The notes under the pieces were generated by a model, which did not search any database, was not told the DNA's origin, and worked only from the letters and a program-made list of their open reading frames with translations. Below are positions 43,413 to 52,289 of a stretch of DNA of 64,000 bases, one piece after another. A program made the position numbers and the translations under genes. Numbering within the stretch: position 1 is the stretch's first letter; each line of letters opens with the position of its first letter. Source of the stretch: Maribacter sp. (GTDB taxonomy: Bacteria; Bacteroidota; Bacteroidia; Flavobacteriales; Flavobacteriaceae); contig DRFI01000023.1 of the NCBI GenBank assembly GCA_011050675.1, positions 270,079-334,078 of the forward strand, read 5' to 3'.

Positions 43413-43435
43413 TTGCTGTTAAATTTTAACAGCAA
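43413..43435. terminator. Inverted repeat between convergent genes
   Basis: TTGCTGTTAAA (43413-43423) and its exact complement (43425-43435) around one base. It lies between the stops at 43404 and 43450. There is no long T-run, so it is a probable rather than certain terminator. Confidence 0.6.
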
Positions 43436-43449
43436 TATTGGTACTAAGA

Positions 43450-44673
43450 TTAATTACCATCGGGATCAAAAATTACGCCACCATGAGTGTCTATAGTAAC
43501 ACCTTCTTCTAGAGTAACTCTATAAAAGAAAGATGTTTTGGACTCAGGCATTTCATCAGCATTCATTTGTAAGTAAAACCTACCATCTTCGGTTTCGTAA
43601 TTTTGCCCTATTTCGCTTCCTAATATTTCGCCAGTTTCTACATTAACCAATTCAACATCAACTATAGGACTAGTGGCTATATAGTATCTAAAAAAATTAG
43701 TATTATATGACAAACTAAAAGCACCATTTGTAGCATTCGATATAAGTATATTTTTTTCTACTACACGAACTTTTCTGGTTTTTGAAATACCAGACTCTGA
43801 TGTCAACGTATAAACTACATCTTCGGAAAAATCTTGTGGAAGTGAAGGGTCTGGTGTAATACTAGCATAATCGCTTATCCTTAAGTAATCAGGCGTAATA
43901 TTAGTTAGGTCTTGATTCTTTAAGGTGTAAAACAATATGTCATCTTCTTCCAAACCAATTATGAATTCTGGGAAAGCATTTTTTGCAAAATTAGTACTTA
44001 TAAACTCTTTTCTTAATGGCAGATTAATCCCTTTTATAAAATTATCTGAACTCTGTATAGATAGTTCATAAATTTTATCTAAACCTGGAATAGTTAATTG
44101 ATGGTCTTTGATACTCAAATCAATAAAGTGATTATTTGCAGGTAGTGTTTCTAAATCATTTGTTGTTTCAATTGCTAAATAAGGAAGCAAATCCCATGAT
44201 TCCCACCTTTCCACAGTATCGCCAGAGTAGTCTATTTGTATTTTATTATTTAGTTCATCTATCTTTCCTAAATACCGGTCAACTGCAGTTTGTTCATCAT
44301 CTTTCGTTCTTAGCTTTAGAATGATTTCCTGCAATCCCTCTAATAATATTAATTCTGTGGTATATAATTTAAAGCTTCCATCTTCAGCATAAACCCTAAA
44401 TAAAATAGGATTAGCAAAATCTACTTTTACATTTATCTCTGGAGAGATACTTGCCTTTTCAGAAATGTTTATTGTTGGTTTCCAGCTATAGAAATCTAAA
44501 GATGCCGGAGCATATATTTTAATAATATCCCCTTCAATTTCGGTTGTTACTCCTTGGATTTCAAAAGATGTTATTTCCTTAGCTTCAGATTTAATAACCT
44601 CTGGTTTTTCCTCATCTTTAGAACAACTACTTAATGTCAACAAAAAAAGGAGAACTAGAATATTAAATTTCAT
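43450..44673 (-). CDS. Surface lipoprotein with DUF5018-like beta-sandwich domain
   Basis: 407 residues. Lipobox LSSC (Cys about 17) followed by SKDEE, typical of surface lipoproteins. Residues about 30-115 read like the DUF5018/Ig-like repeat of Bacteroidota (ITSFEIQG, IKIYAPASLDF, FRVYAEDGSFKLYTT), and a second similar module is seen near 255-305 (YASITPDPSLPQ, VVYTLTSESGISKTRKV). Probably a cell-surface binding protein; function unknown. Monocistronic. Confidence 0.75.
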   Translation of the reverse strand: MKFNILVLLFLLTLSSCSKDEEKPEVIKSEAKEITSFEIQGVTTEIEGDIIKIYAPASLDFYSWKPTINISEKASISPEINVKVDFANPILFRVYAEDGSFKLYTTELILLEGLQEIILKLRTKDDEQTAVDRYLGKIDELNNKIQIDYSGDTVERWESWDLLPYLAIETTNDLETLPANNHFIDLSIKDHQLTIPGLDKIYELSIQSSDNFIKGINLPLRKEFISTNFAKNAFPEFIIGLEEDDILFYTLKNQDLTNITPDYLRISDYASITPDPSLPQDFSEDVVYTLTSESGISKTRKVRVVEKNILISNATNGAFSLSYNTNFFRYYIATSPIVDVELVNVETGEILGSEIGQNYETEDGRFYLQMNADEMPESKTSFFYRVTLEEGVTIDTHGGVIFDPDGN

Positions 44674-44793
44674 AGTATGCGGGTTGGTGATGCATTAAAA
44701 CGAAGTATTAAAACTGATATTGTTGCATTCAAATTTTAGTGATAAACGAATATCAATAAAATTATTTGAAAATCAGATTTTTATAAATATGTC

Positions 44794-46128
44794 CTAGGGA
44801 TTATAAGAAGGTAGTTCTACTACATAAGACTCTACAGATGTACCATCTTCACTACCGCTCCAGTCAGAACCAAAAAGCACTCTAGTACCAGTCGGGCTGA
44901 TTACCGCATGTGGTTCTCCCCAATAATCGAACTCGTCTTCATCTGCTCTATGGTGTCCAATTCTAAATACTTCTACATTACCCGGTTCAACTCTAGCTAT
45001 TACCAATTCTTGATCTAATAATGCCTGACCGTCTGCTTCAAACCCAATCATAGAAGCTGCAATCCATCCTGGATTCTTATGGGCTACTGCCGAAATATGC
45101 GTTCCGGTTTTTGGATCTGCATACCCTAAATCTTCAGAGATTACAGGAATACAATTACCCGTATTTAAATCATAAGCGATAATATTTCCCTGGCATCCAC
45201 CATTTGGTCCTGCATCAAAACTAACGGAGAAATCGGTATCGGTACCGTCAACCATTTGTCCTAAACATGAATGTTCTGGTTTGCTCTTATTCAATCTTGC
45301 TTTAAAATCACCATCTGCATCATACGACGACACATTATGATAAAACAAGTTTCCACTAGGTGCTAGCATCGCTGCAGTGTAATTAACATCGTCAAGATTA
45401 AAAGTTACGAGTTCTTCAGTTGAAAATCTATAGGAGTAGGTCTTACTATTATCACATCTAAAACCGATAACATCAGAATTCCAAGACATCATTTACACAT
45501 CATTACCCATACTAATACTTCCGGTACAATTAGAAAGCTCTTTAAGATTAACGAGAACTTCTTTATTACCTGATGAAACGGAGTACTTAATAAACTCATC
45601 TGTTAACGAGTCTAAATAATATAAAATATCTGGCTAGTTAAAATCCCAAAATAATTGTTCCAAATCATCTGGGCGAACAGCATCAAGATTTCTAATAAAT
45701 TCATAACTCATACCATCTAACAATTGGTGTACGCCATTTGTTTGATCATACAGTATCATTCTGGTTTCATCGGCGTTCCATGCCTGTATAGTACTATACA
45801 TTGGTTTTATAACTCCGCCATTACCTGCATTAGAAATTCTTCGAATAATTGTACCAAAAGATGGATCAACGATAGTTTCTAAATAACCTGGTTTGGCAAG
45901 ATCTTGCATAGGGTGTGGCTCAAGATCATTGGCTATTAATTCGGTCGCAACATCTACAGGAATTTCAGTTTCTTCCTCAGCTTCCTCTTCTTCTGTAGTG
46001 GTATCAGTTTCTTCTGTTTCTTGTTCTTCAGTATTGCTTTCATTAATCAAAATGGCATCCTCATTTGTACAACTATTTAGTATGCAAACAAAACATAATA
46101 ACCATAGCTGTTTTTTTAAATTTCTCAT
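44794..46128 (-). pseudogene. TolB-like beta-propeller lipoprotein with two in-frame stops
   Basis: From ATG 46128 the frame encodes a lipoprotein signal (LNSC), an acidic Glu/Thr linker and propeller-type blades (IQAWNADETRMILYD). It stops with TAA at 45634-45636 (WDFN*PDILYYLD), continues in the same frame, stops again with TAA at 45493-45495 (GNDV*MMSWNSD), and goes on to the real end at 44794. Without the stops it would be about 444 residues, with blade motifs such as EPHAVISPTGTRVLFGSDW. The two stops are in one frame with no indel, so two independent point changes broke it. The second fits CAA to TAA. An ATG right after the second stop (45492) could restart a 232-residue fragment. Confidence 0.85.
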
Positions 46129-46375
46129 AAGATTTATTATTGGAATTGTATTATGTACGATAAGATTTAGAGTTGTAGTTGTTTTCCTATATTTTTTAAC
46201 TTTTTTACCCTGAATCACATTAAAAATAAAACGACGCGTATGGTTATGAAGCAAATGAAAATGGTTCATCTATGAATATGAATGGTAAGTAGTCTAAATT
46301 TCGGTTTTGGTATATACTATATTTATTCTGAACTAGGTTAGCGTATTTTTGCAAAATAATTTAAAACACATAACC

Positions 46376-46675
46376 ATGAAAAAAGTAGTAGCCTCATTTA
46401 TTCTTATCGCAGCATTAGCAAGTTGTAACAGTGTAAAAAACATGGATACCTCCAAGGTATCTGATGCAGCATCAATGTTAGCATCATTAAGCTCTAATTC
46501 TACAGTGCAACAAGTAGCAAGTCTTTTTAAACTTCTTGACACCAATAATGACGATTCTGTTAGCTCAACTGAAGCTGTTGGTTCTGTAGCTGAAAATTTT
46601 GAAACTTTGGATACAAACAATAACTCTGGTTTAGACCTTACTGAACTACAAGGTATTCTTGCTTTATTAAAGTAA
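46376..46675 (+). CDS. Small EF-hand lipoprotein
   Basis: 99 residues from ATG 46376. Lipobox ALASC (Cys about 17), then a Ser-rich linker and two EF-hand loops, DTNNDDSVSSTE (about 55-66) and DTNNNSGLDLTE (about 81-92). The second loop has Ser where some canonical loops have Gly neighbours but keeps the acidic positions. A membrane-anchored calcium-binding protein. Unlike the EF-hand gene at 1069, its upstream region lacks the 21-bp repeats. Monocistronic with its own terminator. Confidence 0.85.
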   Translation: MKKVVASFILIAALASCNSVKNMDTSKVSDAASMLASLSSNSTVQQVASLFKLLDTNNDDSVSSTEAVGSVAENFETLDTNNNSGLDLTELQGILALLK

Positions 46676-46695
46676 GAATTACATATTTCTATAGC

Positions 46696-46726
46696 AAAGG
46701 GTATTCATATGAACACCCTTTTTTTA
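46696..46726 (+). terminator. Rho-independent terminator
   Basis: AAAGGGT (46696-46702) pairs with ACCCTTT (46715-46721), with an inner TTCA/TGAA stem and a T7 run. It ends the EF-hand lipoprotein transcript. Confidence 0.85.
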
Positions 46727-46859
46727 TTCTGTAACTACCCATTTTATTTTATCATTCTATATATAGAAAAGTAAGCACCCTCCTTAATATTGAAGCTTAT
46801 TATATTATTTTAGTACACACAAGACAGGTAAGATATTATCGTAACTATTTATAAACGCT

Positions 46860-48203
46860 ATGAAAAAACAAAATCAAGATAATTTAAAAACGCAATCAGA
46901 ATATCTTGAAAATCTTACAACAAAGGATTTAGAGCAATTAGAGAAAGATAAAATTATTGAAAGACAATTACGCTTTCAAGAGTTGTTAATCAGTATTTCT
47001 ACAAAACATATTAATGCAGATTTATCGGATATTGATAAATTGATTCGAGAATCTTTACAGCAAATATGCGAGTTTGTTGAGTCGGACAGAAGTTATATTT
47101 TCTCTTATGATTTTGTAAATAATACCACTTCCAATACCTACGAATGGTGTTCTAACGGAATTGAACCTGAGATTGATAATTTACAAAATATACCCATAGA
47201 TTACATTCCACAATGGATAGAAGCTCATAAGAAAGGTCAACCCTTTTTTGTAGAGGATGTTAGCGAATTACCTGAAGATGGGGAATTGGGCTTACGTGCT
47301 GTATTAGAACCGCAGGGTATTAAAAGTCTAATAACCATACCTAAAATTAAAAACAAAGAATTAATTGGCTTTATTGGTTTTGATTCTGTACACAAAATCA
47401 ATAAGTATAACGACCATGAAAAGGAGATTCTTTTTGTCTTTGCCAATATGCTTGTAAACGTAATACAAAGAAAAGAGCAAGAAGAACGTATAAAAAAACA
47501 GGAAGAGAAAAAAGAGGAATTATTACAATTCTTATCTCGCCAAAATGAAGAGTTAAATGAATACGCACATGTTGTTTCTCATGATTTAAAAGCACCGCTT
47601 ATCAATATAAGTACTTTGACCAGTTGGTTTATGGATGACCATAAGGATGTGTTAGATGAAAGTGCTTTGGCGCCATTACATCAAGTAATGTTCAATGTAG
47701 AGAAAATGGATTTCTTAATTAAAGGAATATTGGACTATTCTACCATTGATAAATTAGAAACCGAAGACAAACACATTGATTTTAACCCAATGATCGAAGA
47801 GGTGCTACAAACACTACACGTACCTGATCATATTAAAGTAATCATCCAGGATGACCTTCCTAGATTGTACGGAAATGCATGGCGATTTAAGCAAGTGTTC
47901 CAGAACTTGATTCAGAACGCAATCAATTATAATGATAAAGAAGATGGCGTTGTTGAAGTAGGATATTCTGAGCAGGAAGCTTTCCATCAGTTTTTCGTAA
48001 AGGACAATGGTATTGGTATTAAATCAGATTATTTTGATCGAATTTTTAAAGTTTTTACAAAATTAGAAAGCACAGGTTCTTCTTCTGGAATAGGTCTTTC
48101 TATTGTCAAAAAAATCATAACTTTTTATAAGGGTACCATTTGGGTAGAAAGCCAAGAGGGGGTAGGTAGTACCTTCTATTTCACATTACTAAAAAATAGG
48201 TGA
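46860..48203 (+). CDS. GAF-domain sensor histidine kinase
   Basis: 447 residues, cytoplasmic. An N-terminal coiled coil (about 1-45) leads to a GAF domain (about 50-205, SDRSYIFSYDF, GIKSLITIPKI), a second coiled coil rich in Glu/Lys (about 203-235), HisKA (EYAHVVSHDLKAPL, His about 241) and HATPase_c (FQNLIQNAINYND, DNGIGI, SSGIGLSIVKKI). It senses an unknown small ligand or redox state. No response regulator gene is adjacent. Confidence 0.92.
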   Translation: MKKQNQDNLKTQSEYLENLTTKDLEQLEKDKIIERQLRFQELLISISTKHINADLSDIDKLIRESLQQICEFVESDRSYIFSYDFVNNTTSNTYEWCSNGIEPEIDNLQNIPIDYIPQWIEAHKKGQPFFVEDVSELPEDGELGLRAVLEPQGIKSLITIPKIKNKELIGFIGFDSVHKINKYNDHEKEILFVFANMLVNVIQRKEQEERIKKQEEKKEELLQFLSRQNEELNEYAHVVSHDLKAPLINISTLTSWFMDDHKDVLDESALAPLHQVMFNVEKMDFLIKGILDYSTIDKLETEDKHIDFNPMIEEVLQTLHVPDHIKVIIQDDLPRLYGNAWRFKQVFQNLIQNAINYNDKEDGVVEVGYSEQEAFHQFFVKDNGIGIKSDYFDRIFKVFTKLESTGSSSGIGLSIVKKIITFYKGTIWVESQEGVGSTFYFTLLKNR

Positions 48204-48341
48204 TATTGAATTGCAAAGCACCTATTAACCTACCTATTTTTAAGATGCCATTGCTGTAGAAACTAGCAGATTTGATAATTTAAAGTTGTTTTTTTGTGAC
48301 AAATTTGAAATACTATATACTAATAGAACAAAACTACATAC

Positions 48342-48443
48342 ATGAGAATCGGCAAAAACAAAGAAAACAAATTACGGGGAATTCTTACTAGGTTTTATAA
48401 ATGTGAAATTCGGACTTTTAAGCGCATACTAGGAATAAAATAA
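48342..48443 (+). CDS. Possible 33-residue basic small protein
   Basis: ATG 48342 to TAA 48441-48443 encodes a very basic peptide (MRIGKNKENKLRGILTRFYK and on, about 11 Lys/Arg of 33, one Cys, no acidic patch). It lies between the GAF kinase gene and a strong terminator, where a transcript is likely. It may be a real small protein or chance; codon use is not informative at this length. Confidence 0.35.
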   Translation: MRIGKNKENKLRGILTRFYKCEIRTFKRILGIK

Positions 48444-48481
48444 GATTAGGCATAAATCTAATAGACTACAGATTTGCAAGT

Positions 48482-48523
48482 AAAAACCCCCTATTAAAAC
48501 TAAAGTTTTTATAGGGGGTTTTT
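48482..48523. terminator. Bidirectional terminator
   Basis: AAAAACCCCCTAT pairs with its complement up to 48523 with an inner AAAAC/GTTTT stem and TAAA loop. Flanked by A and T runs; sits between the plus-strand kinase region and the convergent outer-membrane protein gene. Confidence 0.88.
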
Positions 48524-48555
48524 GTAATTTAAGAATATTGATTCTTATAATTCTA

Positions 48556-49416
48556 CTACTCTTTATTTGAGCGCTCAAACTTATATGTAATACCTATGTT
48601 TAATCCAAAAGAAGAATATGGTACTTTTTGAGAAAGCTCTTTAGATGTATCCGTATTGGTATTAGACAGGTTATCTACATAGGTAGTTGTTCTGTTAATG
48701 CCCTCAGGTAAATTATCTAAACTATATAATCCACTTACGGCAACCGTACCATCAGGTAGTTTAACATCAGTATTGAAAGCTGAAATTTCAGAATCTTTAC
48801 GCTTTAAACTAATTCCATAATACTCTGCCTCTGCGAATATGCTAAAATGTGAATCTAAGTCATATTTATATCCCAAAGCACCTACAAAACCTAATGGAAA
48901 ATGTCCGTGAAAATCCTCTGTATAATTTGTTTCAGAATATGAACCTACCGGTACACCAAAAGCTTCCGCTTCCGCTTCAGAAAAAACTGATTTCTGATAA
49001 ATTACACCTTCTGTCTTACCACCTAATTTTAATAGGGCTCCAAAACGACCATATATGTTATTGGTAAACTTATATACAACAGAAGCAGAAGCTCCAAAAG
49101 CACGCGCTCTTGCAACCGCATTTACCTCTGTACTTGGTAGGTCTACAATAGATACATCTTGATCCGTACCTTGTAAATAACCTACACTTAAATCAACTCC
49201 AAACGAGTCATCAAAGAAATACGTTCCTCTTAATTGAACATTGGTGCCTTCACCATAACTACCATAAGAATTTTCAGTTTCAGAGGTATTTATTCGTTCT
49301 CCTAGTTTCATTGTTGCGCTCCCTATTGCATAACCAGAACTCGCAGAAACTTGCCATTGACCATATGATATTGTGCTTATCAATACAGCTGTACATAATA
49401 TAATTAAATGCTTCAT
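48556..49416 (-). CDS. Outer-membrane beta-barrel protein
   Basis: 286 residues. Signal peptide ends ISYGQ (about 20). Amphipathic strands alternate through the mature part, with WQVSASSGYAIGSA near the start and the terminal strand SSFGLNIGITYKFERS, as in 8-10 stranded porin-like OMP_b-brl proteins of Bacteroidota. Ligand or role unknown. Monocistronic; terminator on its 3' side. Confidence 0.82.
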   Translation of the reverse strand: MKHLIILCTAVLISTISYGQWQVSASSGYAIGSATMKLGERINTSETENSYGSYGEGTNVQLRGTYFFDDSFGVDLSVGYLQGTDQDVSIVDLPSTEVNAVARARAFGASASVVYKFTNNIYGRFGALLKLGGKTEGVIYQKSVFSEAEAEAFGVPVGSYSETNYTEDFHGHFPLGFVGALGYKYDLDSHFSIFAEAEYYGISLKRKDSEISAFNTDVKLPDGTVAVSGLYSLDNLPEGINRTTTYVDNLSNTNTDTSKELSQKVPYSSFGLNIGITYKFERSNKE

Positions 49417-49715
49417 AATTAATGATTTTTAAATTTAATAATGATTGAATTCTGGATTTCATAAATTCCATATTCACATACATTCATTATGAAATCCAAG
49501 CTTTTCTAATTCAGTAAAATTGTATACTCAAAGTTACCTTTTTACAGAAAATTCTTGCAGATCTCATTTAGAATTAACAGCATTTTAAATTTTTAACATT
49601 AATATTAAATTGGCTATTATTATAGGGGTCGTTTTATTAATTTACAGTAGCTACAACACCATTTTATTAAGAATTATGAAAGCTGATTTTACAACTATTC
49701 TCTATTAATACCCAC
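49417..49715. other. Intergenic region
   Basis: About 300 bp of AT-rich DNA between the outer-membrane protein promoter and the NhaC-type gene stop. No feature was recognised. Confidence 0.4.
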
Positions 49716-51017
49716 TTATCTTAATCGTAAAGGTTTAAAACTGATGAATACGATAGTGTAGATAAATAACAGCAATAAATACCAGGTATTAGAGACCAAA
49801 TCTAAATAATCTATTCTTCCTTTAGAAAAACTCAGAATCATTAAAACTTGTGCTCCATAGGGTAATAATCCTTGAAAAATACAAGCGAAAATATCCAATA
49901 TAGAAGCGGTCTTTTTATTGTCCAGCTCATACTCGTCATTAATTGTTTTAGCAATAGGACCAGCGATAATTATGGATACCGTATTATTGGCAATCGCCAT
50001 ATTAATGGTACTTACCAATGTAGCTATACCTAATTGTGCAGTTTTTTTATTTTTGATAAGTTTTTTAATGTTCACCAATATAAACTCAATTCCTCCATTT
50101 CGTTCTACTAAAGCTGCCAAGCCTCCGGTAAGTAATGACAACAAGAAAATCTCTGTCATATTGGTAAATCCGGTATAGGCGATTTTAGTCGATTCTAAAA
50201 GGGTAAAATCACCATAGACAATTCCTAAAAGACCTGCAAAAAGAGAGCCTAAAAGCAAGGTAACAAAGACATTTACACCTACTATAGATAGGATAATTAC
50301 CAAAAGATAAGGCAAGATTTTAATTACCGAATAACTATAAACTACAACCTCCGTTTCACCGGACCGTAATCCTAAACCTTGAAAGACCAATATTGCAATA
50401 GTAAATAATGCAGCGGGTACGGCAATTTTGATATTCTGTTTAAACTTATCGCTCATTTTACAACCTAATGATTGGGTTGCCGCTATAGTAGTGTCTGAAA
50501 TAACAGATAAGTTATCCCCAAACATACTACCACCTAAGAGCGCACCGCATAAAATAGCCAAATCTGCACCGCTCTTATCAGCAAACCCAACTACAATGGG
50601 AGCTAAAGCTACAATAGCGCCAACAGAAGTACCGGTAGAAACCGATAAAAATCCTGCAATGATAAAGATGCCGACATATATATATTGAATGGCGATATAA
50701 TCTAATCCCAAATTTACGATTGCGTCTACACTACCTGTTTCATTAGTAATTGCCGCAAAGGCACCTGCCAATAAATAGATTAAACACATGGTAAGTATTT
50801 TATCATCACCACAACCTTTTAGAAGCGTTTTAATCTTAGAATTAATAGATTGTCTAAACAGTAAAAATGCAGCAATTATACCCACTATCACCGCAATGGG
50901 AGCAGGTAAAGCATAGAAATCGTTTTGATATATACCAACACCTAAGAATGTAAATACGAATACAAATAAGGGTATTAAGGCTGAAAATTTGGGAGTTCTG
51001 TCTTTAGCGTTTGCCAT
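49716..51017 (-). CDS. NhaC-family Na+/H+ antiporter-like transporter
   Basis: 433 residues with about 11-12 membrane helices. Family marks of NhaC: YLLAGAFAAITNETGSVDA, STGTSVGAIVALAPI, CGALLGGSMFGDNLSVISDTT (split here near residue 155-178) and a second internally repeated half with MAIANNTVSIIIAGPIA. NhaC-type proteins exchange Na+ and H+, sometimes with an organic substrate; MetT-type members are predicted methionine carriers. The leader RNA resembles a SAM-I riboswitch, which would favour a methionine-related role here. That link is inferred. Confidence 0.87.
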   Translation of the reverse strand: MANAKDRTPKFSALIPLFVFVFTFLGVGIYQNDFYALPAPIAVIVGIIAAFLLFRQSINSKIKTLLKGCGDDKILTMCLIYLLAGAFAAITNETGSVDAIVNLGLDYIAIQYIYVGIFIIAGFLSVSTGTSVGAIVALAPIVVGFADKSGADLAILCGALLGGSMFGDNLSVISDTTIAATQSLGCKMSDKFKQNIKIAVPAALFTIAILVFQGLGLRSGETEVVVYSYSVIKILPYLLVIILSIVGVNVFVTLLLGSLFAGLLGIVYGDFTLLESTKIAYTGFTNMTEIFLLSLLTGGLAALVERNGGIEFILVNIKKLIKNKKTAQLGIATLVSTINMAIANNTVSIIIAGPIAKTINDEYELDNKKTASILDIFACIFQGLLPYGAQVLMILSFSKGRIDYLDLVSNTWYLLLLFIYTIVFISFKPLRLR

Positions 51018-51093
51018 TTTTTTCTTTATTCTGAAAAGGAAATAGCACTAAATAAGTAGACACATGAGTTAACATTTGTTCCAACTAATTGGC

Positions 51094-51157
51094 TTATCTA
51101 TTTAGCACCTTGCTTGTTATTGCAGGTTGCTATCTCCTTTTTTGAGATTCTTGATAA
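51094..51157 (-). ncRNA. SAM-I (S-box)-like leader RNA, shortened form
   Basis: Read 5' to 3' on the minus strand: TTATC (P1), AAGA, ATCTC-A6-GGAGAT (short P2), AGCAACC, a short P3 arm, AAGGTGCTAAA, then GATAA closing P1. The joining sequences AAGA, AGCAACC and AAGGTGCTAAA equal those of the Bacillus S-box core in identical order. P2 lacks the kink-turn and internal loop and P4 is absent, so the element is only 64 nt. It begins about 13 nt after a TACATTTG -7 box, thus at the 5' end of the transporter mRNA. Known S-boxes are about twice as long, so function is unproven; it could be another structured leader. Confidence 0.55.
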
Positions 51158-51170
51158 TTATTTAAGGCGG

Positions 51171-51178
51171 CAAATGTA
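51171..51178 (-). promoter_or_regulatory. -7 promoter element of the NhaC-type gene
   Basis: TACATTTG on the minus strand (51178 to 51171) is an exact TAnnTTTG. It predicts a start site near 51164, just before the structured element, and a leader of about 147 nt to the ATG at 51017. Confidence 0.6.
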
Positions 51179-51512
51179 GTGTATAAATCTTTCTTGTAAA
51201 TCTTAAAAAAAGTTAATTTACTTAGATTGGTCTTATCTCTAAAATAACTCTACTCTATTCATCTGAAATCAACAAAGAGCTAACTAGAATAACCACTGAA
51301 TAAACCTTCATGTTATATTTAAAAGGAAAATTGGTTCGTACACGATGGTAGCGTAGATGGCTACTAATTTTTAACTGTTACTTTTCCGTTAGGTAATGTC
51401 AACTTAACGTATCAATCCAATGATATTGTTATTGGTACACTAAGCTGCTATTCTAGCTTAGATTATGATTTACCTTAATGATGGAGCTTACTTGTAACTC
51501 GAAATATACTAT
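51179..51512. other. Intergenic region with a possible coding remnant
   Basis: On the plus strand one frame reads FLTVTFPLGNVNLTYQSND and on to a stop at 51476-51478. It is interrupted upstream by TAA at 51364-51366 after SVDGY. The amino-acid pattern looks like a real beta-rich protein end, but no family is recognised and no start is present. The rest of the region holds no feature. Confidence 0.3.
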
Positions 51513-51956
51513 TTAGTATGCGCTAACTTTTTTGCCATATATCCTATTATAAACTAAATCTATAGAATTATGGAGTTCACTCTTTGTAAAAGGCTTGCTT
51601 ATAAAATCTACACAGCCAAGCTCCCTAGCCACCACTTCAAATTCCTGTTTGGTAGAACTTGATATAAATGGCATACGGTTACCGAACATTTCAAGAAATG
51701 AAAATCCGTTCATACCTGGCATTTCTATATCGGCCATGACCACCTGTGGTTTTGCTAATTGTATATGTACCCAAGCATCATAAGAATCTTCAAAAGTGAG
51801 CACACTACGTACTAATGGATGTGATTTGGTAAGTTTTTCTGCTAAGGACAGCCATAAAGCGGAGTCATCAACAATAATTAATTCAAGTTTAATAACTAAC
51901 GAGTTTAGGTTTTCAGATTTGAGGTTTGAGAAACGAAAATTACCGCTATGCCTCAT
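51513..51956 (-). CDS. Single-domain response regulator (CheY-like receiver)
   Basis: 147 residues, of which about 24-145 form a receiver domain: LELIIVDDSALW (acidic pair), VVMADIEMPGMNG with phospho-acceptor Asp, PFISSST and DFISKPFTKSEL with the conserved Lys. There is no output domain. The first 20 residues are not part of the domain and the true start may lie further in. No kinase gene is adjacent; the GAF and 7TM-type kinases in the window are candidate partners. Confidence 0.82.
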   Translation of the reverse strand: MRHSGNFRFSNLKSENLNSLVIKLELIIVDDSALWLSLAEKLTKSHPLVRSVLTFEDSYDAWVHIQLAKPQVVMADIEMPGMNGFSFLEMFGNRMPFISSSTKQEFEVVARELGCVDFISKPFTKSELHNSIDLVYNRIYGKKVSAY

Positions 51957-52206
51957 TCTGGAAAATAAATTCGGATGAAAGGCTAAAAGCTTGCTTTAAA
52001 TGTTAAAAATACATCTTTCAACACCTTTAAAACATGAAGAACTTTAATATTGCGTATCAGACTAACTTGTTGATTTAATCGATTATGGTATCCAAATAAA
52101 TCTATCAACCAATAGCATTCTAAATATGTTCTCTGCCGTTTTCCAATACCTATATAATCAGTTAAATGGTCAGCAACAACAAATTAAGAATAGCCAATGT
52201 TTTAAG
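51957..52206. other. Intergenic region
   Basis: About 250 bp with no gene or repeat that I can support, between the receiver gene promoter and the terminator of the PoxB-like operon. Confidence 0.4.
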
Positions 52207-52254
52207 CAAAAAAAGGTTCTTTATATCTAACAGCATCAGATATAAAGAACCTTT
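52207..52254 (-). terminator. Terminator of the PoxB-like operon
   Basis: A perfect 17-bp stem (52212-52228 with 52238-52254, arm AAAGGTTCTTTATATCT), 9-nt loop and a T-run on the minus strand, 36 bp past the stop of the PoxB-like gene. Confidence 0.88.
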
Positions 52255-52289
52255 ACAACATAAAGAATACTACCTCAACAAACTAACAA

